Positions 1 to 5,102 of a stretch of 5,102 nucleotides of DNA are shown in pieces. Position numbers and translations under genes: made by a program. Numbering within the stretch: position 1 is the stretch's first letter; the number at the start of each line of letters is the position of its first letter. The stretch is from an uncultured Ruminococcus sp. (GTDB lineage: Bacteria > Bacillota > Clostridia > Oscillospirales > CAG-272): positions 1 through 5,102 of the forward strand of contig CADCPG010000185.1 in the NCBI GenBank assembly GCA_902803255.1. Direction: 5' to 3'. The notes beneath the pieces were generated by a model that saw only the letters and a list, made by a program, of their open reading frames with translations, did not search any database and had not been told where the DNA came from.

Positions 1-635
1 CTAAGGTTCCACCGCCGGAGGGCGCGGCACTGCTCCGACGTGGCGCGCGAATGCCCGAGCGCGAAGATCGCGCGCGGGTCGGCTGCGGCGACGTCGCGGA
101 TGAAGCCCCCGATCCCCGGCCTTGCGGGATCGACCGCCCAGATACGGGCGAATCCGCGAAGCTCGGCGATGAGCGGCAGGTAGTCGTCCCGCCTGATCCC
201 GCCGTTCCAGAGTATCGACGACTGATTGCTTCCGAAGCCGCCCATATACGGGCCTTCCATGTATATCCCGCGAATGATCCTGCCGGCGCCGGTCTGCGAC
301 GCCTCTTTCAGGATCTGTGCCGCCGAGAGGATCTCGGTGAGGGGAAGGTCGTGGTAGAGCGTCGGCAGGACCGACGTCACCCCGTGCGACAGAAAATGCC
401 GGCAGTCGGTCTGCGGGTCCGCGTGGAAGAGCGCCCGCGGGCCGCCGTGGTTGTGTATGTCGACAAATCCGGGCGAGGTGTAGAGCCCTCCGGCGTCGAT
501 CAGCGCGGAGCCGGCGGGGATTTCCGTTTCGCCCCGCTTTCCAAGCGACACGATCCTTCCGCCGTCGAAATTCAGCACGCCGTCGAAGACGATCCCGTCC
601 TCGAGTATCAGTTTCGTGTTTATCAGCGTTTTCAT
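1..635 (-). CDS. N-acetylglucosamine-6-phosphate deacetylase-like amidohydrolase (partial, C-terminus beyond left edge)
   Basis: The frame opens at ATG 635-633 and stays open for 211 codons to the window edge, about the first half of a family whose members are usually near 380 residues. NagA-type enzymes remove the acetyl group from GlcNAc-6-phosphate in the cytoplasm, giving glucosamine-6-phosphate. Visible hallmarks are a small N-terminal beta domain, PGFVDIHNHGG at about residues 55-65 (the HxH metal pair), MEGPYMGG at about 126-133 (metal-binding Glu127) and GHSRAT at about 194-199 (metal-binding His195). E. coli NagA lacks HxH at the first site, so this protein resembles the HxH-containing, possibly two-metal, branch. 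The start is chosen by family alignment. No good Shine-Dalgarno lies within 15 nt; the leader is purine-rich and carries a heptamer repeat. It is the last visible gene of the cluster, 65 bp after the NagB-like gene, which fits sequential deacetylase and deaminase steps. The exact substrate is inferred; another amino-sugar phosphate is possible. Confidence 0.88.
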   Translation of the reverse strand, partial: MKTLINTKLILEDGIVFDGVLNFDGGRIVSLGKRGETEIPAGSALIDAGGLYTSPGFVDIHNHGGPRALFHADPQTDCRHFLSHGVTSVLPTLYHDLPLTEILSAAQILKEASQTGAGRIIRGIYMEGPYMGGFGSNQSSILWNGGIRRDDYLPLIAELRGFARIWAVDPARPGIGGFIRDVAAADPRAIFALGHSRATSEQCRALRRWNL

Positions 636-650
636 GTGTTGTTTCTTTTC

Positions 651-681
651 TTCACCCTTTACCCTTCACCCTTCACCCTTC
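651..681. repeat. Heptanucleotide tandem repeat in intergenic leader
   Basis: Plus strand shows TTCACCC, TTTACCC, TTCACCC, TTCACCC followed by a partial TTC. That is four 7-bp units with one substitution, at 651-657, 658-664, 665-671 and 672-678. On the transcribed minus strand this is a GGGTGAA/GGGTAAA purine tract between the NagB-like stop (701) and the NagA-like start (635). A weak 5-bp inverted repeat (682-686 with 696-700) sits between the tract and the stop but has no T-run, so it is not a convincing terminator. The repeat could change copy number by slippage and alter the leader of the downstream gene; that is inference. Confidence 0.9.
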
Positions 682-700
682 GCCGGCCTTTCCGCCCGGC

Positions 701-1669
701 TCAGAGCTCGGCGTCCGTTATACCGTCGTGCCAGCTGGCAAAGGGCTTTGCGATCGCCTCGGAGACATAGCAGACGCCTTTCCCGAGCCTCATGATCGAC
801 GCCGGGCACTCTTTGCTCACCGGCCCGTACAGCTCGATGCGCGAGATCATCCGCTGCCACGAGCTGCCGTCGGCGTTGACGAAATTGTGCAGCTCGACGC
901 GCTCCTTCGCGTGCATGATGTCGCGCGGGCCGATCGTCGCGGCCTTCGGAGGCACCGCCCAGACGTCTCCCGACGCTCCCATCGGCGAGAAGAGCGAGTT
1001 TTCGCACACCGTGAGCGGCACTTCGGTCACGATCCTCGAGCCGAGCGAGCAGAATTCCTCAAGGGAATCCGCCGCGAATTCGGGGCTTCCGGGATCGATG
1101 AACGCGGTGTGGCCGGGCCAGCCGGTCGCCGAGTAGACGACGTCAACTCCGCCGCCCGTAATGTCGTCGATGATCTGCGAGTACACGCCGTCGGCGCTGG
1201 TCTCGTTCGTGTGGACGTGCCAGTGGTCGAGCGGCGGGCGCAGGTCCTCGCGGATCCTGTAGTAGAAGTGGTTGAGGAAGGAGTATCCGAGGCCGGCGCC
1301 GTAGGTCAGCGGCGCGACGTTCCCGTCTTCGTCGGCCCACTCGTCCATCGCGAAGGCGTGCACGTTGCGGGCCGAAATGTTGAATCTGTTCAGCATGTTC
1401 GCGACCGACGAATACGCCGCCGGCCACTGGTTCGGGCAGATCATCGAGAACGGCCTGTCCTCGATGTCGGACATGAGTATGCGGTAAAACATGTCCTGCA
1501 CCATATGGAGCGTCGGATCGAGGACCACCTTCACCGAAAAGCCGTTTTCGTTCTCGTATTCCATTTCGTCGCGCCGTATGTTCCGTATCCGCTCGAGTTC
1601 GTCGAGCGTCAGGCCGCTGCTCGGCAGCCACGACGCGGGTCTGAATCTGAATTCGTCGTAAAGTCCCAT
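701..1669 (-). CDS. Glucosamine-6-phosphate deaminase/isomerase-like protein (NagB/RpiA/PGL superfamily, divergent)
   Basis: A 322-residue protein related to glucosamine-6-phosphate deaminases, which convert glucosamine-6-phosphate to fructose-6-phosphate and ammonia; classical NagB is about 266 residues. Landmarks are an N-terminal extension of about 40 residues, HAFAMDEWAD at about 104-113 (counterpart of the NagB 'MDEY' with the catalytic base, Asp109 here), GWPGHTAFIDPGS at about 183-195 (counterpart of 'DGHIAFNEPxS', with His187), and ATIGPRDIMHAKERVEL at about 244-260, matching the NagB segment near the active-site lid and the 'VG' turn. The second catalytic Asp of NagB is Pro185 here and the Glu is Asp192, so the chemistry or substrate may differ. 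The start ATG at 1669-1667 is preceded by AGAGG with a 6-nt spacer (1676-1680). The gene begins 23 bp after the GNAT stop and is followed by the NagA-like gene, supporting an operon. Family assignment is good; the specific reaction is not certain. Confidence 0.85.
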   Translation of the reverse strand: MGLYDEFRFRPASWLPSSGLTLDELERIRNIRRDEMEYENENGFSVKVVLDPTLHMVQDMFYRILMSDIEDRPFSMICPNQWPAAYSSVANMLNRFNISARNVHAFAMDEWADEDGNVAPLTYGAGLGYSFLNHFYYRIREDLRPPLDHWHVHTNETSADGVYSQIIDDITGGGVDVVYSATGWPGHTAFIDPGSPEFAADSLEEFCSLGSRIVTEVPLTVCENSLFSPMGASGDVWAVPPKAATIGPRDIMHAKERVELHNFVNADGSSWQRMISRIELYGPVSKECPASIMRLGKGVCYVSEAIAKPFASWHDGITDAEL

Positions 1670-1692
1670 GAAAAGCCTCTTTTTCTGTCCGT

Positions 1693-2286
1693 TCAGTCGA
1701 CGGGGATCGCCACCTTGCGGTGCGACAGTTCGTCGTAGGCGAAATAATCGGCCGCGGGAAGTCCCATGTCACGGAATACGCCGGCCCAGCGCTCCGGCAT
1801 GTCATCCTTGTAGAACCAGGGTCTGAAGCCGAGGCGCAGATACGTTTTGATCGCGGGCCGCCGGAATTCGTCGGTCAGCAGCTGTATGCGGTGCGCTCCG
1901 CGCTCGATCATATAGTCGAGCGGCGCGGCGCAGAGCGAAAGTGACAGATGCCTGCCCATGAACTCCTCGGCTATGCCAACCTCGTGAAGGCTCGGCGTTT
2001 TGCCGAATTTTGCCGTCGCGGTGCCGGCGATCGCCCCGTCAGACGATCTGCAGATGAGGAATATGCGGTCCGGCACGCAGTCGGGATCGCCGAGCATGTT
2101 TTTTTCGAACCACTCGGGCGTCCAGGGGTCGGTGTGCAGCGACTTCCAGAGAGTGTAGTTTGCGTGCAGCCAGCCCTCGGTGTCCGAGAGGTCCCCCTCC
2201 TTCAGCGTTCTGATGAAATACCCGTCGGGAGCCGGGATGCGGTAAGGTTCGTTCCTGAAAAGGAGCATTGATATCTGATTGCCCAT
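1693..2286 (-). CDS. GNAT-family N-acetyltransferase, substrate unknown
   Basis: A 197-residue protein from ATG 2286-2284 with the two C-terminal GNAT hallmarks. A degenerate acetyl-CoA pyrophosphate-binding loop lies at about residues 101-118 (HEVGIAEEFMGRHLSLSL, in place of the usual Q/RxxGxG/A). A motif-B helix and strand follow at about 136-157, ending in AIKTYLRLGFRPW, typical of these enzymes. The N-terminal 95 residues supply the acceptor side and are not recognisable as a specific subfamily. The ATG is preferred over GTG at 2304-2302, which would add six residues, because GGAG lies 5 nt upstream of the ATG. It sits between L-fucose isomerase (114 bp upstream) and the NagB-like gene (23 bp downstream), probably co-transcribed. 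An amino sugar or sugar amine is a natural guess for the acceptor from context, but no residue shows it. The loop is weak compared with textbook GNATs, yet the overall pattern is clear. Confidence 0.82.
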   Translation of the reverse strand: MGNQISMLLFRNEPYRIPAPDGYFIRTLKEGDLSDTEGWLHANYTLWKSLHTDPWTPEWFEKNMLGDPDCVPDRIFLICRSSDGAIAGTATAKFGKTPSLHEVGIAEEFMGRHLSLSLCAAPLDYMIERGAHRIQLLTDEFRRPAIKTYLRLGFRPWFYKDDMPERWAGVFRDMGLPAADYFAYDELSHRKVAIPVD

Positions 2287-2400
2287 GTTGACTCCGGTAC
2301 TCACGCAGAGATACCTTCATTCCTTCCTTTCGGTCTGTTTTTGAAAAATGCCTGTCTTTGCGGAGAAAATGTTGTATAACCGGAACGCTACGGAACTTTT
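2287..2400. other. Intergenic gap between fucI and the GNAT gene, no clear signal
   Basis: This 114-bp AT-richer gap separates the L-fucose isomerase stop from the GNAT start. It contains a pair of CGGAAC direct repeats with a 4-bp gap near 2381-2396, a TTATAC-like element with no matching -35, and a purine-rich stretch just before the GNAT start. No hairpin plus T-run is visible for either strand, so read-through from fucI is likely. A weak internal promoter cannot be excluded. Confidence 0.5.
2291..2295 (-). promoter_or_regulatory. Ribosome binding site deciding the GNAT start
   Basis: On the minus strand GGAGT precedes ATG 2286-2284, with a 5-nt spacer counted from GGAG (2295-2292). The upstream in-frame GTG at 2304-2302 has only an AAGG-type match at a longer distance. 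This favours the ATG as the start. Confidence 0.6.
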
Positions 2401-4203
2401 TTATTTGTACATGGGACCGTAAGCCGCGCACGCGCGGTAGTCCTGTCCCTCTTTGTCCATTCCGAAGGCGCTCCATGCCGCCGGCCGGAATATCATGTCT
2501 TCGGGCACGTTGTGCATGCTCACCGGAATGCGCAGGACGGAGCAGAGAGTTATAAGATCTGCGCCGATGTGCCCGTAGGATATCGCGCCGTGGTTGGCTC
2601 CCCAGTTGTTCATCACATCGTATGCCGATGCGAAGGGGCTGCCGGGCCTCGAGCTGTCGCATCTGGGGGTGAACCAGGTGCAGGGCCAGGTGTAGTCGGT
2701 GCGCTTCCAGAGGACGTCGGAGACCTCGTCTGGCAGCGATACCGTCCAGCCCTCGGCGATCTGGATGACCGGCCCCAGTCCCTTGACAAGGTTCAGCCTG
2801 ATCATCGTGGCGGGCATCTCCGCCCTCGTGAGGAAGCGGGAAGAGAAGCCTCCGCCGCGGAAATAGCCGTTGTCGGCGGCGCACCAGACCGTCGCGCCGA
2901 GCATCTTTTCCGTATCCTCTTCGGTGACGTCGTACCAGCGCTTGATCAGCGGTCTGCCGCCGCTGTCCTTCACTTCGCCGCACGCGTCGAGGCAGCACGC
3001 CCCGGAATTGATGAGATGTATGAAGCCTCCCGCCTCGGCGGCGTGTCCGGCAGTTTCGTATCCCGTCACGCGTTTAACCGACTCGCTGCTCCAGAAGGTG
3101 CGGACGTCGGCGAACATCTGCGGCCGGCCGGTCAGAAGCTTCATGAAGAGCATCGAGATGCCGTTCAGCGTGTCGTTTTCGGTCGCCAGTATGTACGGTT
3201 CGCGAACGCCGTCCCAGTCGAACGACGAATTGAGGATCGCCTCTCCGAAGTCGCAGTTGGGATAGAAGTCGGTCCACTGGCGCTGCCCCTGGAAACCGGC
3301 CGCGATCGCGTTGTGGCCGGCCATCTCCTCCTCGCGTCCCGCGGGAAGGTTCGGGTTGCCGTTCATCAGGTCCTTGATGATCACCGCCGTCTTGACCGTG
3401 AATTCCCAGTCTTTTTCCTTCTGTTCGGGGGTTTTGCGCACGAAAGCGGGGTTCTTGTCGAATCCCTCCGGGCAGTTGGCCTTCGTCCATGCGAGGGCCT
3501 TTTCATATTCGGCCCTGTCGTATATCTCCTCCGTGATGCGACGGATGATCTCGACTTCGTCGACCGACTCGACGCGCATGCCGAGGTATTCCTCGAGGAA
3601 TTCGGGGCTGATCGACGAACCGCCGATGCCCATGCAGACCGACCCGATCTGCAGGTACGACTTCCCCTTCATCGTGAGCGCCGCGACGGCCGCCCTCGCG
3701 AAGCGGAGCAGCTTCTTGCGGACATCGTCCGGCATCGACATATCGTCGGCGTCGCGGACGTCCCGCCCGTATATCCCGAAGGCGGGCAGGCCCTTCTGTG
3801 CGTGCGTCGCCAGCACCGACGCGAGATAGACCGCGCCAGGCCGCTCGGTGGCATTGAATCCCCAGACGGCCTTGACCGTCGACGGATCCGTGTCCATCGT
3901 CTCCGAGCCGTAGCACCAGCAGGGAGTGACCGAGAGCGTGATCGAAACGCCCTCGCGCCTGAACTGTTCGGCGCACGCCGCAGCCTCCGCGACGCGCCCG
4001 ATCGTCGTGTCCGAGATCACGACTCTGACCGGCTCGCCGTTCGAGTATCTGATCTCCTCCTCGAACAGTTTTTTTGCCGCGCGGGCCATACTTACGGTCT
4101 GCTCCTCAAGCGATTCCCTGACCTTCAGCGGTCCGCGGCGCCCGTCGATGATCGGCCGTATGCCGATGACAGGATACTCTCCGATAAGTCTGCTTTTTGC
4201 CAT
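2401..4203 (-). CDS. fucI: L-fucose isomerase
   Basis: A full-length 600-residue L-fucose isomerase (E. coli FucI is 591), a cytoplasmic Mn-dependent enzyme that interconverts L-fucose and L-fuculose and also accepts D-arabinose. Recognisable segments include GIRPIIDGRRGP near residues 14-25, SVTPCWCYGSETMD near 91-104, WGFNATERPGAVYLA near 114-128, NAIAAGFQGQRQWTD near 298-312 and LNSSFDWDGVREP near 324-336. The metal ligands are conserved: Glu342 in ATEND, Asp366 in FADVRTFW and His538 in NWGANHG, matching Glu337, Asp361 and His528 of E. coli. The C-terminus GQDYRACAAYGPMYK is also typical. The start at 4203-4201 is chosen because GGGGAGG lies 5 nt upstream and alignment to FucI begins here; an in-frame ATG 18 codons earlier has no comparable site. 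It is the first gene after a strong promoter. No fuculokinase or fuculose-phosphate aldolase is visible, so the rest of the pathway must lie elsewhere or to the left. Confidence 0.97.
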   Translation of the reverse strand: MAKSRLIGEYPVIGIRPIIDGRRGPLKVRESLEEQTVSMARAAKKLFEEEIRYSNGEPVRVVISDTTIGRVAEAAACAEQFRREGVSITLSVTPCWCYGSETMDTDPSTVKAVWGFNATERPGAVYLASVLATHAQKGLPAFGIYGRDVRDADDMSMPDDVRKKLLRFARAAVAALTMKGKSYLQIGSVCMGIGGSSISPEFLEEYLGMRVESVDEVEIIRRITEEIYDRAEYEKALAWTKANCPEGFDKNPAFVRKTPEQKEKDWEFTVKTAVIIKDLMNGNPNLPAGREEEMAGHNAIAAGFQGQRQWTDFYPNCDFGEAILNSSFDWDGVREPYILATENDTLNGISMLFMKLLTGRPQMFADVRTFWSSESVKRVTGYETAGHAAEAGGFIHLINSGACCLDACGEVKDSGGRPLIKRWYDVTEEDTEKMLGATVWCAADNGYFRGGGFSSRFLTRAEMPATMIRLNLVKGLGPVIQIAEGWTVSLPDEVSDVLWKRTDYTWPCTWFTPRCDSSRPGSPFASAYDVMNNWGANHGAISYGHIGADLITLCSVLRIPVSMHNVPEDMIFRPAAWSAFGMDKEGQDYRACAAYGPMYK

Positions 4204-4207
4204 TATT

Positions 4208-4215
4208 ACCTCCCC
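4208..4215 (-). promoter_or_regulatory. Strong Shine-Dalgarno of fucI
   Basis: The minus strand reads GGGGAGGT, with GGAGG ending 5-6 nt before ATG 4203-4201. It is the best ribosome binding site in the window and fixes the fucI start against the upstream in-frame ATG at 4257-4255. Confidence 0.85.
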
Positions 4216-4218
4216 TTT

Positions 4219-4232
4219 GCCCGGTACCGGGC
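4219..4232. promoter_or_regulatory. Perfect 14-bp palindrome in the fucI leader (candidate operator or RNA hairpin)
   Basis: GCCCGGTACCGGGC is a perfect palindrome lying 3 nt upstream of the fucI Shine-Dalgarno and about 37 nt downstream of the predicted transcription start. As DNA it could be a repressor operator. As RNA it could fold into a short GC hairpin next to the ribosome binding site. Its position suggests control of the sugar cluster, but no regulator gene is in the window and a second copy was not found. Confidence 0.4.
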
Positions 4233-4246
4233 TGTTTTGAGCGGCG

Positions 4247-4272
4247 ATCAGACGCATGGCGTGTGACCTGAT
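4247..4272. promoter_or_regulatory. Imperfect inverted repeat over the predicted fucI transcription start
   Basis: ATCAG (4247-4251) pairs with CTGAT (4268-4272), and inside them ACGC (4252-4255) pairs with GCGT (4259-4262) around ATG. A 5-nt unpaired stretch (4263-4267) lies on one side only. The element covers the predicted start site at about 4268-4270 and lies just downstream of the -10 box, where repressors often bind. It is weakly supported. Confidence 0.25.
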
Positions 4273-4275
4273 GCT

Positions 4276-4304
4276 ATTTTATCATATTTTCATCTATTAT
4301 TCAA
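4276..4304 (-). promoter_or_regulatory. Sigma70-type promoter of the fucI cluster
   Basis: On the minus strand a -35 TTGAAT (4304-4299) and a -10 TAAAAT (4281-4276) are separated by exactly 17 bp. A TG one base before the -10 makes an extended -10. The surrounding bases are AT-rich in an otherwise GC-rich window. The predicted start is near 4268-4270, giving a leader of about 66 nt before the fucI ATG. It lies directly downstream of the terminator of the preceding gene, as expected for a new transcription unit. Confidence 0.75.
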
Positions 4305-4339
4305 TCGTTTTCGCGCCGGGCGGCCGAATTAATCAAAAC

Positions 4340-4369
4340 ACAGGGCGCCGCGTTGCAGCGGCGCCCTGT
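4340..4369 (-). terminator. Intrinsic terminator of the reverse transcriptase gene
   Basis: A perfect stem of 11 G/C-rich pairs (CAGGGCGCCGC, 4341-4351, with 4358-4368), extended by one A-T pair, encloses a 6-base loop GTTGCA. In the minus-strand transcript it is followed by GTTTTGATTAATT. It begins about 20 nt after the TAA at 4391-4389. The plus-strand exit is GC-rich with no T-run, so it works for the minus strand. It insulates the reverse transcriptase gene from the fucI cluster. Confidence 0.85.
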
Positions 4370-4388
4370 CCGGCCGGCCTTTCCCATG

Positions 4389-5102
4389 TTACCGGGAGGC
4401 CTGCCCGGGGCTTCGGAAGGCGCTGCGTCTTGCGCGCTCCTCCTCCGAAAAATCGTAGTATGCGTGTACCAGCGAGCGGTATCCGAGTTCCTTCATGTCT
4501 TCATAGCGAACGTTGAACCGCGCCTTGGTCCGCTTCCCGCTGATGAGAAAACGTATGCAATCCTGGGCGTAGCGGTCTATCGTCCGGAGGGAGGCGTCGG
4601 TGTTGATGACGGGGAAATACCAGTAGGTCCAGGACAGTTCGCTGCCTTCGCGGCTCTCAAAAAGCTTGTTGTTGAATATCCGGATGAAGGCCTTTGCCGC
4701 CTTCTCGCCGTCCAGCCCGTTCCGGTCCGACCACCTTGCGAGCGCCCGTGCCTTCCTGCGCATCTTTCCCTTCAGTTTCGCTACAGAAGCCGGCGCTACG
4801 TCCACCTTTCCTCCGCGGCAGAAGAAGCCCAGGTAAGTGAATCCCTCTTCGGGCGAGCGGAGTTCCTCCTTCGAGCGGTTGACCGACAGCCCGGCATCCT
4901 CCAGGACGCCGTGAAGTTCCTCCGCGGCAGCCTCAGCGCCTTCGCGTGTTTCGGAGAAAACGATTATGTCGTCCGAGTATCTGGCGTAGACCGCGCCCGA
5001 TTCAGCAAAGGACGCGTCGAGGTCGGCGAGGTAGAGATCGGCGTAAAACGACGCGACAGGCGTGCCGGCCATGATCCCTTTCTGCTCGAAGACGGTCTTT
5101 CC
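4389..5102 (-). CDS. Reverse transcriptase (RNA-directed DNA polymerase), C-terminal part, class undetermined
   Basis: The frame is open from the right edge (first visible codon GGA at 5102-5100) for 237 residues to TAA at 4391-4389; the N-terminal fingers, with the first catalytic Asp, lie outside. The ATG at 5072 is internal, because family similarity continues upstream of it. Visible RT blocks are GIMAGTPVASFYADLYLADL at about 9-28 (block 4 region), YARYSDDIIVFSE at about 39-51 (the catalytic xxDD box, here YSDD), the block 6 helix and GLSVNRSKEEL at about 61-81, and FTYLGFFCRGGKVDV at about 88-102 (block 7). A thumb-like region follows, with conserved-looking WTYWYFPVINTDASLRTIDRY (about 158-178), IRFLISGK (183-190) and ELGYRSLVHAYYDF (205-218). 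There is no HNH endonuclease tail as in many group II intron proteins, and the block 4 motif is not the GNxxSQ type of diversity-generating retroelements. A defence or unknown-group RT is possible; the class and any partner RNA cannot be judged. It has its own terminator and is separate from the sugar cluster. Confidence 0.9.
   Translation of the reverse strand, partial: GKTVFEQKGIMAGTPVASFYADLYLADLDASFAESGAVYARYSDDIIVFSETREGAEAAAEELHGVLEDAGLSVNRSKEELRSPEEGFTYLGFFCRGGKVDVAPASVAKLKGKMRRKARALARWSDRNGLDGEKAAKAFIRIFNNKLFESREGSELSWTYWYFPVINTDASLRTIDRYAQDCIRFLISGKRTKARFNVRYEDMKELGYRSLVHAYYDFSEEERARRSAFRSPGQASR

Noticed and set aside
51..770. Plus-strand open frame of 239 codons at the left end
   Set aside because: The opposite strand encodes NagA-family metal motifs, and this frame reads through the heptamer repeat and intergenic gap.
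728..1738. Plus-strand open frame of 336 codons opposite the NagB-like gene
   Set aside because: Low-complexity Arg/Val/Asp-rich translation crossing the boundary between two real genes; explained by codon bias of the opposite strand.
2287..2400. Separate promoter or terminator between fucI and the GNAT gene
   Set aside because: The TTATAC element has no -35 partner at a suitable distance and no hairpin with a T-run is present.
2039..2998. Minus-strand open frame of 319 codons spanning the fucI end and the GNAT gene
   Set aside because: It overlaps two well-supported genes in another frame and its translation is Arg/His-rich with no domain.
2512..4266. Very long plus-strand open frame (584 codons) opposite fucI
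   Set aside because: It is antisense to a clear L-fucose isomerase, has an Arg/Ala/Val/Asp-rich composition typical of the reverse strand of GC-rich genes, and shows no recognisable domain.
4233..4340. 8-bp inverted repeat TGTTTTGA (4233-4240) and TCAAAACA (4333-4340) flanking the fucI promoter
   Set aside because: Short and one arm belongs to the terminator T-run; no target-site duplication or mobile gene, so chance is the simplest explanation.
682..4384. Shared 12-mer GCCGGCCTTTCC after two different stop codons (682-693 and 4373-4384)
   Set aside because: About one such match is expected by chance in a GC-rich window of this size, and the flanks do not match.
4340..5102. Possible group II intron or diversity-generating retroelement around the reverse transcriptase
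   Set aside because: No intron domain V-like hairpin near the stop, no HNH tail, block 4 motif not of DGR type, and no template/variable repeat pair seen; the upstream side is not visible, so this is a rejection only for what can be read here.

Overview
The window is a GC-rich, tightly packed bacterial segment in which every supportable gene lies on the minus strand. Reading in the direction of transcription (high to low coordinates) it holds: the C-terminal part of a reverse transcriptase (from the right edge to 4389), a strong intrinsic terminator (4340-4369), a good sigma70-type promoter (4276-4304), and a four-gene cluster. The cluster is L-fucose isomerase (4203-2401), a GNAT-family acetyltransferase (2286-1693), a divergent glucosamine-6-phosphate deaminase/isomerase-like protein (1669-701), and an N-acetylglucosamine-6-phosphate deacetylase-like protein that runs off the left edge (635-1). 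No stretch of more than about 190 bases lacks a gene.

The clear Shine-Dalgarno sites, high third-position GC and fucose/amino-sugar catabolic content suggest an anaerobic, probably gut-associated bacterium that feeds on host or mucin-type glycans. Candidates would be a GC-rich Firmicutes lineage or a Lentisphaerae-type organism. This is an inference; nothing in the window fixes the taxonomy. L-fucose isomerase opens L-fucose (or D-arabinose) catabolism. A NagA-like deacetylase and a NagB-like deaminase would act in sequence on an N-acetylated amino-sugar phosphate. The GNAT protein sits between these two functions with no assigned substrate. The four genes probably form one transcript from the promoter at 4276-4304: the gap between GNAT and the NagB-like gene is 23 bp, the other gaps are 65 and 114 bp, and no internal terminator is visible.

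Two enzymes depart from the textbook versions. The NagB-like protein has Pro where the classical deaminase has its second catalytic Asp, and the NagA-like protein carries an intact HxH metal motif. The gap before the NagA-like gene carries a heptanucleotide tandem repeat, and a perfect 14-bp palindrome sits just upstream of the fucose isomerase ribosome binding site.

The strongest candidate for an undescribed system is the reverse transcriptase. It has a YSDD catalytic box, an unusual 'AGTP..SF.A.LYL' motif, and a distinctive C-terminal region with no group II intron HNH domain. It does not match the canonical diversity-generating retroelement signature. Its N-terminus and any associated RNA or partner genes lie beyond the right edge, so its class cannot be settled here.
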